A DNA stretch of 29,053 nt from Caulobacteraceae bacterium UBA5005 (GTDB lineage Bacteria > Pseudomonadota > Alphaproteobacteria > Caulobacterales > Caulobacteraceae): NCBI GenBank assembly GCA_002398405.1, contig DGYN01000089.1, positions 1 to 29,053 on the forward strand, in the 5' to 3' direction. Below the pieces are notes generated by a model that was not told where the DNA came from, did no database searches, and saw only the letters and a list, made by a program, of their open reading frames with translations. Shown here piece after piece: positions 7,752-14,774 of the stretch. The position numbers and the translations under genes are program-made. Numbering within the stretch: position 1 is the first letter of the stretch; the number at the start of each line of letters is the position of its first letter.

Positions 7752-8912
7752 ATGAGCGCCGATATCGAGCCCTTCCACGCCATGGCCCTGTCGCGCATCG
7801 CCCATGAGCTCAAGGCTCAGGGGCGGTCGATCCTGCACATGGAGTTCGGCCAGCCCTCCACTGGCGCGCCCAAGGCCGCCATTGAAGCCGCTCACCGCGT
7901 CCTCGACGCCGACCCCATGGGCTATCTGCAGTCCGCCGCCCTCATGGACCGCATCGCCCGCCACTACCACGAGACCTACGGCGTCGAGGTCGATCCGGAA
8001 CAGGTGATCCTCACCTGCGGCGCATCCCCCGCCCTGGTCCTGGCCCTGGCCTCAACCTTCAAGCCCGGCGATGTCATAGCCCTCGCCAGGCCCGGCTACG
8101 TCGCCTACCGCAATACCCTCAAGGCCCTGCACATGACGCCGCTCGAGCTGACCTGCAGCCACGCCGAGCAGTTCCGCCTTTCCGCCGAACAGATCGCCGC
8201 GATCGAGCCCGCGCCCGCCGGCCTCATCGTCGCCAGCCCCGCCAATCCCACCGGCGCCATCATCCCAGGCGACGAACTGGCTGACATCGCCAAGATCTGC
8301 CGCGACCGCGGCATCCGCATCGTCTCCGACGAGATCTACCACGGCCTTTCCTACGGCGAGCCAACTCGCTCCATGCTCGAATTCGAGCCCAACGCCCTGA
8401 TCATCAACAGCTTCTCGAAATACTTCAGCATGGCCGGCTGGCGCCTGGGCTGGCTGATCGCGCCGAAGGACCACGCCGGCCGCGCCCGCGCCTATATGGG
8501 CGCCCTGTTCCTGACCGCCCCCTCGCTCGCCCAACACGCCGGCCTCATCGCCATGGACTGCACCGAAGAACTCGACCGCCACGTCGAAGTCTATGCGAAG
8601 AACCGCGAACTGCTGCTGGCAGCCCTCCCGGACCTGGGTCTCACCGCCATAGCCCCGCCCGACGGCGCCTTCTATGTCTACGCCGACGTCGGCCACCTCA
8701 CCAACGACAGCCTGGCCTTCTGCGAGAAGCTCCTGAGAGACACCGGCGTCGCCACCGCCCCCGGCGTCGACTTCGACCCTATCGACGGCGCAAGGTTCAT
8801 CCGCTTCAGCTTCGCGGTCTCTACGGCGGAGGTGGAGGAGGCGATTGTGAGACTGAAGGGGTGGTTTGCGGGGCAGAAACCCGGTGGCTCGCCACCCCAA
8901 GCCTCGGCGTAG
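7752..8912 (+). CDS. class I/II PLP-dependent aminotransferase
   Basis: A 386-aa fold-type I aminotransferase. The PLP site is complete: N165 in SPANPTGA, D193 and Y196 in SDEIYHG, the Schiff-base lysine K223 in NSFSKYFSMAGWRLG, and a C-terminal arginine in RFIRFSF for the substrate carboxylate. It is closest in style to aspartate/aromatic aminotransferases of subgroup I-gamma; the amino donor cannot be fixed from sequence. The start at 7752 lies 32 bases after the esterase stop, so it may be read from the same transcript. The stop codon is only two bases from the 3' end of tRNA-Ser on the opposite strand. Codon use is the same high-GC pattern as the neighbours. Confidence 0.88.
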   Translation: MSADIEPFHAMALSRIAHELKAQGRSILHMEFGQPSTGAPKAAIEAAHRVLDADPMGYLQSAALMDRIARHYHETYGVEVDPEQVILTCGASPALVLALASTFKPGDVIALARPGYVAYRNTLKALHMTPLELTCSHAEQFRLSAEQIAAIEPAPAGLIVASPANPTGAIIPGDELADIAKICRDRGIRIVSDEIYHGLSYGEPTRSMLEFEPNALIINSFSKYFSMAGWRLGWLIAPKDHAGRARAYMGALFLTAPSLAQHAGLIAMDCTEELDRHVEVYAKNRELLLAALPDLGLTAIAPPDGAFYVYADVGHLTNDSLAFCEKLLRDTGVATAPGVDFDPIDGARFIRFSFAVSTAEVEEAIVRLKGWFAGQKPGGSPPQASA

Positions 8913-8914
8913 GA

Positions 8915-9004
8915 TGGCGGAAGAGGTGGGATTCGAACCCACGGTAGGCTCTCACCTACGGCGGTTTTCAAGACCGCTGCCTTAAACCACTCGGCCACCC
9001 TTCC
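8915..9004 (-). tRNA. tRNA-Ser (anticodon UGA)
   Basis: A 90-base class II tRNA on the minus strand. The acceptor arms GGAAGGG and CTCTTCC pair (one G-U), followed by discriminator G and an encoded CCA. The D-arm GGCCGAGTGG, anticodon loop CTTGAAA (anticodon TGA), a long variable arm (GTAGGTGAGAGCCTAC) and the T-arm GTGGGTTCGAATCCCAC are all visible. The long variable arm and UGA anticodon identify serine, reading UCA and related codons. A GCTAGA box (plus 9016-9021, minus strand) sits at the position expected for a -10 element. Confidence 0.96.
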
Positions 9005-9015
9005 GGTGCGCGCCT

Positions 9016-9021
9016 TCTAGC
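9016..9021 (-). promoter_or_regulatory. candidate -10 element of the tRNA-Ser gene
   Basis: The hexamer GCTAGA on the minus strand lies 12 bases upstream of the mature tRNA 5' end and matches the GCTANA-type -10 box used by the Caulobacter housekeeping sigma factor. No good -35 match is seen. It overlaps one arm of a short palindrome (9020-9038, GCAGGCC...GGCCTGC). Confidence 0.35.
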
Positions 9022-9107
9022 AGGCCAAAACGGCCTGCGGAACCGCTTAACCTGACGGCAAAACCTTTCGTTCACCATGGGCCCAAGGATCAGCTTTGGG
9101 GGCGTCC

Positions 9108-9926
9108 ATGCGGAAGCTTCGTTCTATCGGCCTGCTCGGCTTCGCCGCCCTGGGCCTCACCGCCTGCGGCACCACCGGCGCGGCGCTCACCAACACCAAT
9201 TTCTCGACCCGCGCCGCGTCGCTGCCGCCCGCCAGCACACGCCCCGCGCCCACGGTTACCGGCGTCGGCAAGGTCGGCCGGCCCTATGAGATCAACGGGA
9301 TCTGGTACACGCCGAAGTACCAGCCCGAATATGACGAAACGGGCCTGGCCTCCTGGTACGGCGAAGCCTTCGACGGCAAGCCCACCGCCACGGGGGAGGC
9401 CTTCGACATGATGGCCCTGTCCGCCGCCCACAAAACCCTGCCCCTGCCCAGCCTGGTCGAGGTCACCAACCTCGACAACGGCAAATCGATCACCCTGCGC
9501 GTCAACGACCGCGGCCCCTTTGTCGACGGCCGGATCATCGATCTGTCGAAGGGCGCGGCCGAGGAGTTGGGCATGCTGCGCGCCGGCGTCGCCAAGGTGC
9601 GGGTGCGCTATGTTGGACCGGTCCTCCAGGGCCCCGAAGCCAAAACCATGCTTGCCCGGGCCGAAGCTCCGCCGTCGATCCCGCCGCGTCCGGGGCAGGC
9701 CTTCGAGGTTCAAGCCGGCTTCTTTTCCGTCCGCGCCAACGCCGAACGCGCCGCCGAGATGGTCGCGGGCGCCGGCGCCACGGACGTGCGCCCCGTCGAT
9801 CGTGACGGCATGACCTATTGGCGGGTCGTGGTCGGCGGCCTTTCCAGCCCGGACGAGGCCGCAATGGTCCGCCAGCAGGTGGTCAACAGCGGCTTCCCCG
9901 ACGCCAGGATCGCGGGGCCGTTCTAA
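9108..9926 (+). CDS. rlpA: RlpA-family lipoprotein with SPOR domain (septal lytic transglycosylase type)
   Basis: A 272-aa outer-membrane-type lipoprotein. A lipoprotein signal ends at the lipobox LTAC with C20 as the acylated residue. A double-psi beta-barrel follows (about 77-165) with the family motifs GLASWYG, TATGE and the catalytic-type D134 in RVNDRGPF and IDLSKGAA. The C-terminus (about 199-272, FEVQAGFFSVRANAERAAEM... to the end) is a SPOR domain, which binds denuded peptidoglycan at division sites. RlpA enzymes cleave such glycan strands. The ATG at 9108 is preceded by GGGGG at about 5 bases; a TTG four codons earlier is less likely. Only the long inverted repeat separates it from tmk. 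Confidence 0.92.
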   Translation: MRKLRSIGLLGFAALGLTACGTTGAALTNTNFSTRAASLPPASTRPAPTVTGVGKVGRPYEINGIWYTPKYQPEYDETGLASWYGEAFDGKPTATGEAFDMMALSAAHKTLPLPSLVEVTNLDNGKSITLRVNDRGPFVDGRIIDLSKGAAEELGMLRAGVAKVRVRYVGPVLQGPEAKTMLARAEAPPSIPPRPGQAFEVQAGFFSVRANAERAAEMVAGAGATDVRPVDRDGMTYWRVVVGGLSSPDEAAMVRQQVVNSGFPDARIAGPF

Positions 9927-9938
9927 ACACTTCGGCGT

Positions 9939-10103
9939 TCCTTCTCCCCTCGGGAGAAGGTGTCAGCGCAGCTGACGGATGAGGGGCGGCTCCCGCCCTT
10001 TGCCCATTTGAACACCGACCCCGCGATGGTTGAAACCTACCCACCGGAGCCGCCCCTCATCCGGCTCGCCTTGCTCGCCACCTTCTCCCGAGGGGAGAAG
10101 GAA
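9939..10103. repeat. long intergenic inverted repeat (REP/BIME-like)
   Basis: The gap between rlpA and tmk is dominated by a two-armed inverted repeat. The outer arm 9939-9962 (CCTTCTCCCCTCGGGAGAAGG core) is repeated in inverted form at 10079-10102, and the inner arm GGATGAGGGGCGGCTC at 9977-9992 is inverted at 10047-10062. The joining segments differ, as expected for two head-to-head copies of a dispersed element with a 54-base spacer. Each outer arm is itself a small palindrome. Elements of this general kind are common between genes in alphaproteobacteria and may act as bidirectional terminators or messenger stabilisers. Confidence 0.85.
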
Positions 10104-10170
10104 CCGCTAAACTTTGGGCCGCCGCTCTCTTAGGCTTGCACCGCGAGCCGAACCGGCCAATCTGGCGGCC

Positions 10171-10800
10171 ATGCCGCGCGGGCGCTTTATCACCATCGAA
10201 GGCGGGGAGGGGACCGGCAAGTCCACCCAGATCAAACGCCTGGCCGAACGGCTGCGCGCGGCCGGTGTCGAGGTGGTCACAACCCGTGAACCGGGTGGAT
10301 CGACCGGCGCCGAAGCCATCCGCGCCCTGCTGGTCACCGGCGAGTCCGACCGCTGGTCCAGCACCACCGAAACCCTGCTCATGTACGCCGCCCGCCGCGA
10401 CCACATCGAGCGGACGGTCGAACCGGCGCTTTCCCGCGGCGCCTGGGTGATCAGCGACCGCTTCCACGATTCAACCCGCGCCTACCAGGGCGCGGCCGGC
10501 GGCGCTGATCCGGCCCTGATCAAGGCCCTGGAAGACTATGTGGTCGGCAGCCTCGTCCCCGACCTCACCCTGGTGCTCGATCTGCCCGTCGACCAGGGCC
10601 TGGCCCGCGCCTTTGGCCGGGGCGGGGCGGAAGCCCGTTTCGAAGGCAAGGGAACCGCCTTCCACGAACGCCTGCGCCAGGCCTTCCTGGAGATCGCGGT
10701 CCGAGAGCCGGAGCGCTGCGCTGTGGTCGACGCCGGCGGCGATATGGACGCGGTCGAGGCCGCCCTCTGGGGCGTCGTCACCGAGCGGCTCTCCCCATGA
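10171..10800 (+). CDS. tmk: thymidylate kinase
   Basis: A 209-aa dTMP kinase, which phosphorylates dTMP to dTDP for DNA synthesis. The P-loop GGEGTGKST occupies about residues 10-18, the TREPGGS substrate motif follows at about 42-48, the DRFHDS motif and the RARF/lid region (LARAFGRGGAEARFEGKG) are present, and the length is normal for the family. The ATG at 10171 gives the usual short N-terminus (MPRGRFITIEGGEG); the upstream in-frame extension is low-complexity and unlikely. Its TGA overlaps the ATG of holB by 4 bases, the conserved tmk-holB coupling. Confidence 0.96.
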   Translation: MPRGRFITIEGGEGTGKSTQIKRLAERLRAAGVEVVTTREPGGSTGAEAIRALLVTGESDRWSSTTETLLMYAARRDHIERTVEPALSRGAWVISDRFHDSTRAYQGAAGGADPALIKALEDYVVGSLVPDLTLVLDLPVDQGLARAFGRGGAEARFEGKGTAFHERLRQAFLEIAVREPERCAVVDAGGDMDAVEAALWGVVTERLSP

Positions 10801-11747
10801 CCCATCCCCGCGACACCACCGCCTTCGAGGGCGGGGAGGGGGCCGACGCCGCCTTTTCCGAGGCGCTCGACCGCGGCCGCCTGCACCACGCCTGGCTGCT
10901 CACCGGCCCGGAGGGGGTGGGCAAGGCGACCTTCGCCTACCGCGCGGCCCGGCGTCTGCTGGGCGGGCGGCTCAACGATCCGGAAGATCCCGTCACCCGT
11001 CAGGTCGCCGCCCAGTCGCATCCGGACCTCCTGGTGCTCGAGCGCGAACCCGGCAAACGCAACATCCCGGTCGATGAGGCCCGCCGCCTGCCGGAGTTCT
11101 TCTCCATGGCCCCGGCCTCCTCGCCCTATCGGGTGGCCATCATCGATGCGGCCGACGACCTTAACGCCAACTCGGCCAACGCCGTCCTGAAAACCCTGGA
11201 GGAGCCGCCCGAGCGCGGCGTCCTGTTCCTGATCTCCCATGCGCCGGGGGGGCTGCTGCCCACCATCCGCTCCCGCTGCCGGCGCCTGGCCTTCCCCGCC
11301 TGGTCCCGGGAACGCGCCGCGGCCTTCGTGTCGGAGCGAACCGGGCTCTCAGACGCAGACGCCGAACGGTTGGCCGCCATCGCCCACGGCGCCCCGGGCA
11401 AGGCCCTGTCCCTGGCGGCCGAAGGCGCCCTCGACCTCGACACCCGGGCGCGGGACCTGCTGCGCGCCCTTCCGGGCGACGATCCCGGCCTTTTGGCCCT
11501 GTCCGAAAGTTTCCGGGGGCAGGAGGGCGCCCGCCGCTTCGAAATCCTCTTCGAACGCCTCGCCGACCAGGTCCGCCAGATGGCGACGCAAAGCGCCATG
11601 TCCGGCGAGCTTGCCGGTCTCGACCGCTGGTCGGCGGCCTGGGAGCGTTTGATCGCCCTGCCGCGCGAGGTGGAGGCGGTGAACCTCGACCGCGCCGACG
11701 CCTTCTGGACCACCATCGGCGAGCTGCGCGCCGCGGCGAGGGCTTAG
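10797..11747 (+). CDS. holB: DNA polymerase III subunit delta' (clamp loader)
   Basis: A 316-aa AAA+ clamp-loader subunit. A Walker-A-like GPEGVGKAT sits at about residues 37-45 and the hallmark NANSANAVLKTLEEPP followed by LISH is present; TIRSRC supplies the SRC motif with its arginine finger. As part of the tau/gamma-delta-delta' complex it helps load the beta sliding clamp on DNA. No zinc-binding cysteine cluster is seen, common in alphaproteobacterial delta'. The start overlaps the tmk stop (ATGA), and the stop is 6 bases before the next gene, so the run is one operon. Confidence 0.93.
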   Translation: MTHPRDTTAFEGGEGADAAFSEALDRGRLHHAWLLTGPEGVGKATFAYRAARRLLGGRLNDPEDPVTRQVAAQSHPDLLVLEREPGKRNIPVDEARRLPEFFSMAPASSPYRVAIIDAADDLNANSANAVLKTLEEPPERGVLFLISHAPGGLLPTIRSRCRRLAFPAWSRERAAAFVSERTGLSDADAERLAAIAHGAPGKALSLAAEGALDLDTRARDLLRALPGDDPGLLALSESFRGQEGARRFEILFERLADQVRQMATQSAMSGELAGLDRWSAAWERLIALPREVEAVNLDRADAFWTTIGELRAAARA

Positions 11748-11753
11748 ACCGCC

Positions 11754-12533
11754 TTGCTGATCGACAGCCACGTCAACCTGCACCACGAGCAGTACGCCGA
11801 TGACCAGGCAGAGGTCATCGCCCGCGCCCGCGCCGCCGGGATCGGCATGATGATCACCATCAGCGATAAGGTCAGTTCCTTCGACGCCGTCCATGCCATC
11901 GCCATGGCCCACGACGACATCTATGCAACCGTCGGCACGCACCCCCACGAATCCAAGGAAAATCCGGAGCTTACCGCTCAAACCCTGATCGATCTCGCCG
12001 CCCGGCCCAAGGTGGTCGGCATCGGCGAGTGCGGCCTCGACTTCCACTATGACCTCTCACCCCGCGACATTCAGGAACAGGTGTTCCGCCAGCACGCCGC
12101 AGCGGCGAGGGCGACCGGCCTTCCCCTGGTGGTCCACACCCGCGAGGCGGACGAGCGGATGTCGGCGATCCTTGCCGAAGAAATGGCCGCCGGCCCCTTC
12201 AAACTCCTGATGCACTGCTACACATCGGGACCGGAACTGGCGGCCCAGGCGGCGGAAATGGGGGCCTGGTTCTCGGTTTCCGGCATCGCCACCTTCAAGG
12301 CGGCCGCCGAGGTGAGGGCGCTGATCGCCGGTTTCCCTGCCGACCGCATCATCCTGGAGACCGACTGCCCCTATCTCGCCCCCGTCCCCATGCGGGGCAG
12401 ACGCAATGAGCCCGCCTTCCTCCCTCACATCCTCGGAAAACTGGCCGAGGTGCGGGGCTGGACCCTTGAGGAAGCAGAACGGCGCACCGAAGACGCCCTC
12501 TTCGCTCTTTTCGACAGGATACCAAGGCCTTGA
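11754..12533 (+). CDS. TatD-family metal-dependent hydrolase with altered first metal motif
   Basis: A 259-aa TIM-barrel hydrolase of the TatD family (DNase/deoxyribonuclease-like). Metal-ligand motifs seen are E in VGIGECGLD, H in VVHTREA, H in LMHCYTSG and the late D in ILETDCPYLAPVPMRGRRNEP. The N-terminal motif reads DSHVNLH, so the usual HxH of TatD proteins (DSHCHLD) has Asn at the second ligand position. The frame opens with TTG at 11754 only six bases after the holB stop, giving the standard MLIDSH start; GAGGG lies about 13 bases upstream. It ends in a TTGA overlap with the next gene. TatD proteins are reported as nucleases in DNA repair and turnover; specificity here is not known. 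Confidence 0.88.
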   Translation: MLIDSHVNLHHEQYADDQAEVIARARAAGIGMMITISDKVSSFDAVHAIAMAHDDIYATVGTHPHESKENPELTAQTLIDLAARPKVVGIGECGLDFHYDLSPRDIQEQVFRQHAAAARATGLPLVVHTREADERMSAILAEEMAAGPFKLLMHCYTSGPELAAQAAEMGAWFSVSGIATFKAAAEVRALIAGFPADRIILETDCPYLAPVPMRGRRNEPAFLPHILGKLAEVRGWTLEEAERRTEDALFALFDRIPRP

Positions 12534-13333
12534 ACGGTGTTCTTGAGGTCACAATCCTGGGCTGCGGTTCCTCCGGCGGTGTTCCCAGGGCCGATGGCAA
12601 TTGGGGCGCTTGCGATCCCGCCAATCCTAAGAACCGCCGCACCCGCTGCTCGGCCCTGGTCCGCCGCAAGGGGGAAGGGGACCTGACCACCGTTCTTATC
12701 GACACCGCCCCCGACCTCGTCCGCCAGACCTCGGCCGCCGGGGCCAAGCGCCTCGACGCCGTCCTGCTGACCCACGACCACGCCGACCAGGTGCACGGCA
12801 TCGACGACATCCGCGCCTTCGCCATCAACCAGCGCGCCCGGATCCCGATCCACATGGACGCGGCGACCACCCGAACCATGCTGACCCGCTTCGGCTACAT
12901 CTTCCGCGGGGAAGGGGGCTACCCCGCCATCGGTGACGCACACTCCCTGCCGCCGCTCGGGGAAAGCTTCATGATTGCAGGGCCTTCCGGTGAAATCCCA
13001 GTGTTGGGGTTCGATCAGGAACACGGCTCCATCCGCTCCTTGGGCTTTCGCCTCGGCAATGTCGCCTATTCGGCCGACGTCGCGCGCCTGCCCGACGAGT
13101 CCTTCGACCTCCTGCAAGACCTCGATGTCTGGATCGTTGACGCCCTGCGCCTGACCCCACACCCCAGCCACGCCCATCTGGAGCGCACCCTGGAATGGAT
13201 CGAACGGGCAAAGCCCCGCCGCGCCATCCTCACCAACATGCACATCGACCTGGACTACGAGGCCCTGAAATCCACGCTGCCGCCCAATGTCGAACCGGCT
13301 CACGACGGCCTGCGGTTTGAAAGCCCGTTATAA
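12530..13333 (+). CDS. PhnP-like metallo-beta-lactamase-fold hydrolase
   Basis: A 267-aa MBL-fold enzyme. The metal motif THDHADQVHG (HxHxDH), an early GCGSSGGVPR glycine-rich strand with D/H ligands later (SADVARLPDE, and TNMHIDLDY near the C-terminus) are all present. The closest family resemblance is PhnP-type phosphodiesterases (cyclic phosphate hydrolysis), but no phosphonate genes are in the window, so the substrate is unassigned. The TTG start at 12530 overlaps the preceding stop by 4 bases, consistent with coupled translation; this hydrolase downstream of a tatD gene is a frequent alphaproteobacterial arrangement. Confidence 0.88.
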   Translation: MNGVLEVTILGCGSSGGVPRADGNWGACDPANPKNRRTRCSALVRRKGEGDLTTVLIDTAPDLVRQTSAAGAKRLDAVLLTHDHADQVHGIDDIRAFAINQRARIPIHMDAATTRTMLTRFGYIFRGEGGYPAIGDAHSLPPLGESFMIAGPSGEIPVLGFDQEHGSIRSLGFRLGNVAYSADVARLPDESFDLLQDLDVWIVDALRLTPHPSHAHLERTLEWIERAKPRRAILTNMHIDLDYEALKSTLPPNVEPAHDGLRFESPL

Positions 13334-13410
13334 TTCTACACCTTAGGCCCTGACTCGAAAGTTCCGCGCCCAATGCGGCCTTCATCGACTCCGTTGATGA
13401 TCTGGAAAAT

Positions 13411-13430
13411 ATAGCTATAATTATAGCCAT
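13411..13430. promoter_or_regulatory. AT-rich palindromic operator upstream of the toxin-antitoxin pair
   Basis: A 20-base near-perfect palindrome (ATAGCTATAA / TTATAGCCAT, one mismatch) sits 14 bases before the antitoxin start. Its AT-richness stands out in this GC-rich sequence. Phd/YefM antitoxins bind such palindromes over their own promoter, so it is the probable autoregulatory operator and may contain the -10 region. Confidence 0.65.
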
Positions 13431-13444
13431 AATGGAGCGTGACT

Positions 13445-13693
13445 GTGGGCCGCTATAGCGTCGCCGACGCAAAGAACAGCCTTTCCGCCTTGATAGATAA
13501 GGCGTTGGAGGGCGAAGAGGTTATTATCACCCGGCATGGCGCGCCGGTGGTCCGGATCGCGCCCGCTCAGTCGGTGCGGGAGAAGGGTGCGCCCTTTGAC
13601 TACGACAAACTCATCGCCGAACGCATCAAGCCGAAAACCCCAATTGATTCAGTTGAGCTGCTGCGCAGCCTTTATGAAGATTCCGAAGAGTGA
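13445..13693 (+). CDS. Phd/YefM-family antitoxin
   Basis: An 82-aa antitoxin. The N-terminal DNA-binding/dimer part is classic Phd/YefM (YSVADAKNSLSALIDKALEGEEVIITRHGAPVVRI), and the acidic C-terminal tail (ELLRSLYEDSEE) is the usual toxin-wrapping segment. It should neutralise the VapC-type nuclease encoded just downstream and repress the operon through the palindrome upstream. The GTG at 13445 is preferred over a GTG two codons earlier because GGAG ends 7 bases before it. The last codons overlap the toxin start by 4 bases (GTGA). Confidence 0.9.
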   Translation: MGRYSVADAKNSLSALIDKALEGEEVIITRHGAPVVRIAPAQSVREKGAPFDYDKLIAERIKPKTPIDSVELLRSLYEDSEE

Positions 13694-14112
13694 CAATCTA
13701 CTTCGACGCTAGCGTCATCCTGACACTTTTCTTGGAAGAGCCGGATACACCGTCCGTCGACAGGTTCATCAAGCGTAATCGGCGGCCTCTTGCCGTAAGC
13801 GAATTCGCTGCGGCTGAAGTGGCTTCGGGGCTTTCACTCCGCATTCGGAGTGGCACCCTGACCGAGACAGAGGCTCGAGAAACGCTTCGCCTGTTCGACA
13901 ATTGGCGCGCCACGGAAGCGGAATACATCCATGTCCGGACCTCCGACTTCAAGGAGGGTAGCGATATCGTTCGGCGGTTTGATCTTGGCCTTCGGGCGCC
14001 GGACGCGATCCATTTGGCGGTATGTCGCGGCTCGGGTCTTGCCTTGGCGACCCGCGACAGGCGGTTGGCGGAAGCCGCTACAACCTTGGGCGTCGAAGTA
14101 GTAGGGCTATAA
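13690..14112 (+). CDS. vapC: VapC-family PIN-domain ribonuclease toxin
   Basis: A 140-aa PIN-domain protein. The acidic active-site set is complete: D6 (YFDASVI), E43 (AAAEVASG), D105 (APDAIHLA) and D123 (ATRDRRLAEAA). VapC toxins cleave specific RNAs (commonly tRNAs or rRNA) in a Mg-dependent way when not bound by antitoxin. Translation starts at GTG overlapping the antitoxin stop, so it depends on antitoxin translation. The pair sits between core genes (an MBL hydrolase and DUF1801/hisC) with no integrase nearby. The target RNA cannot be deduced from sequence. Confidence 0.92.
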   Translation: MTIYFDASVILTLFLEEPDTPSVDRFIKRNRRPLAVSEFAAAEVASGLSLRIRSGTLTETEARETLRLFDNWRATEAEYIHVRTSDFKEGSDIVRRFDLGLRAPDAIHLAVCRGSGLALATRDRRLAEAATTLGVEVVGL

Positions 14113-14354
14113 TTTCCGATAATCTTCCTTAGGCGCATTATCGATGTGGCTGTCACGCGACCTCGGCTCACCACCCTTTCGACCTTTTCGTCTCCTCCCA
14201 CCGCCGCTGATCCTCGTGCTCATGCGCAAACCACGCGGCGCCCAGCAGACCCACGCCAGCACCAAGCTCATCGCCGCGATGATCGCCAGAGGATAAGGGC
14301 ATAAGGAGCCGGAGCCCAACAATCAGCGCCGCTCACAGCTGCCCGTTGGAACAG

Positions 14355-14774
14355 TCATGGACCTTCCAACCCACGCTCGGCCTCAACGCGCTCGAGAATA
14401 TCCCGATAGGCAGCGGCTATCAGAGCGTTCAGCGCGGTCTCATCCGCCGCCTCGCCCCAGCGCAACTTCACGTGGCGCATCCGTTTCCCGGCGCCCTCCA
14501 GCAGGCCCGCCGGATCTTCCAGCGAAGCCCCGTGGAAGAAGCCAATATTGGCGTGGGCGCTGAAGGCGTCGACGTAGCAGAAGGCCGCATCCTCCACGCA
14601 GATGGTCGGATGGCCGTCAGCCATCAGCTCACGAATGTCGCCTCCGCAGGCGCGCATCCGCTCGAACCAGGGCTGAACCATGCGCCGCAGCTCGTGGTCC
14701 GGCGCTTCGAACCAGGCATCGACAGCGGCGTCGCGCGCCACGGCGGTGGGAAACCGCATCAGCTGGGTCTTCAT
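14355..14774 (-). CDS. DUF1801 domain protein
   Basis: A 139-aa protein of the DUF1801 family (YdhG-like fold), recognised from the central run VDAFSAHANIGFFHGASLED and GAGKRMRHVKL. Members are uncharacterised; some share a frataxin-like fold and have been linked to metal or stress functions, but no catalytic residues can be named here. The ATG overlaps the hisC stop (ATGA on the minus strand), so it is translated as part of the hisC transcript. No signal peptide or membrane segment is visible. Confidence 0.85.
   Translation of the reverse strand: MKTQLMRFPTAVARDAAVDAWFEAPDHELRRMVQPWFERMRACGGDIRELMADGHPTICVEDAAFCYVDAFSAHANIGFFHGASLEDPAGLLEGAGKRMRHVKLRWGEAADETALNALIAAAYRDILERVEAERGLEGP

Noticed and set aside
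8678..8998. Minus-strand reading frame with a MAEWFKAAVLKT beginning
   Set aside because: It is a translation of the tRNA-Ser gene followed by the antisense of the aminotransferase; a familiar annotation artefact, not a gene.
14168..14302. 44-codon minus-strand frame (starts MPLSSGDHRG, ends ETKRSKGW), with a hydrophobic stretch in a neighbouring frame
   Set aside because: The 242-base gap between vapC and the DUF1801 gene shows a hydrophobic stretch in one frame and a charged tail in another, as in a frameshifted small membrane-protein remnant, but there is no ribosome-binding site or homology to support it.
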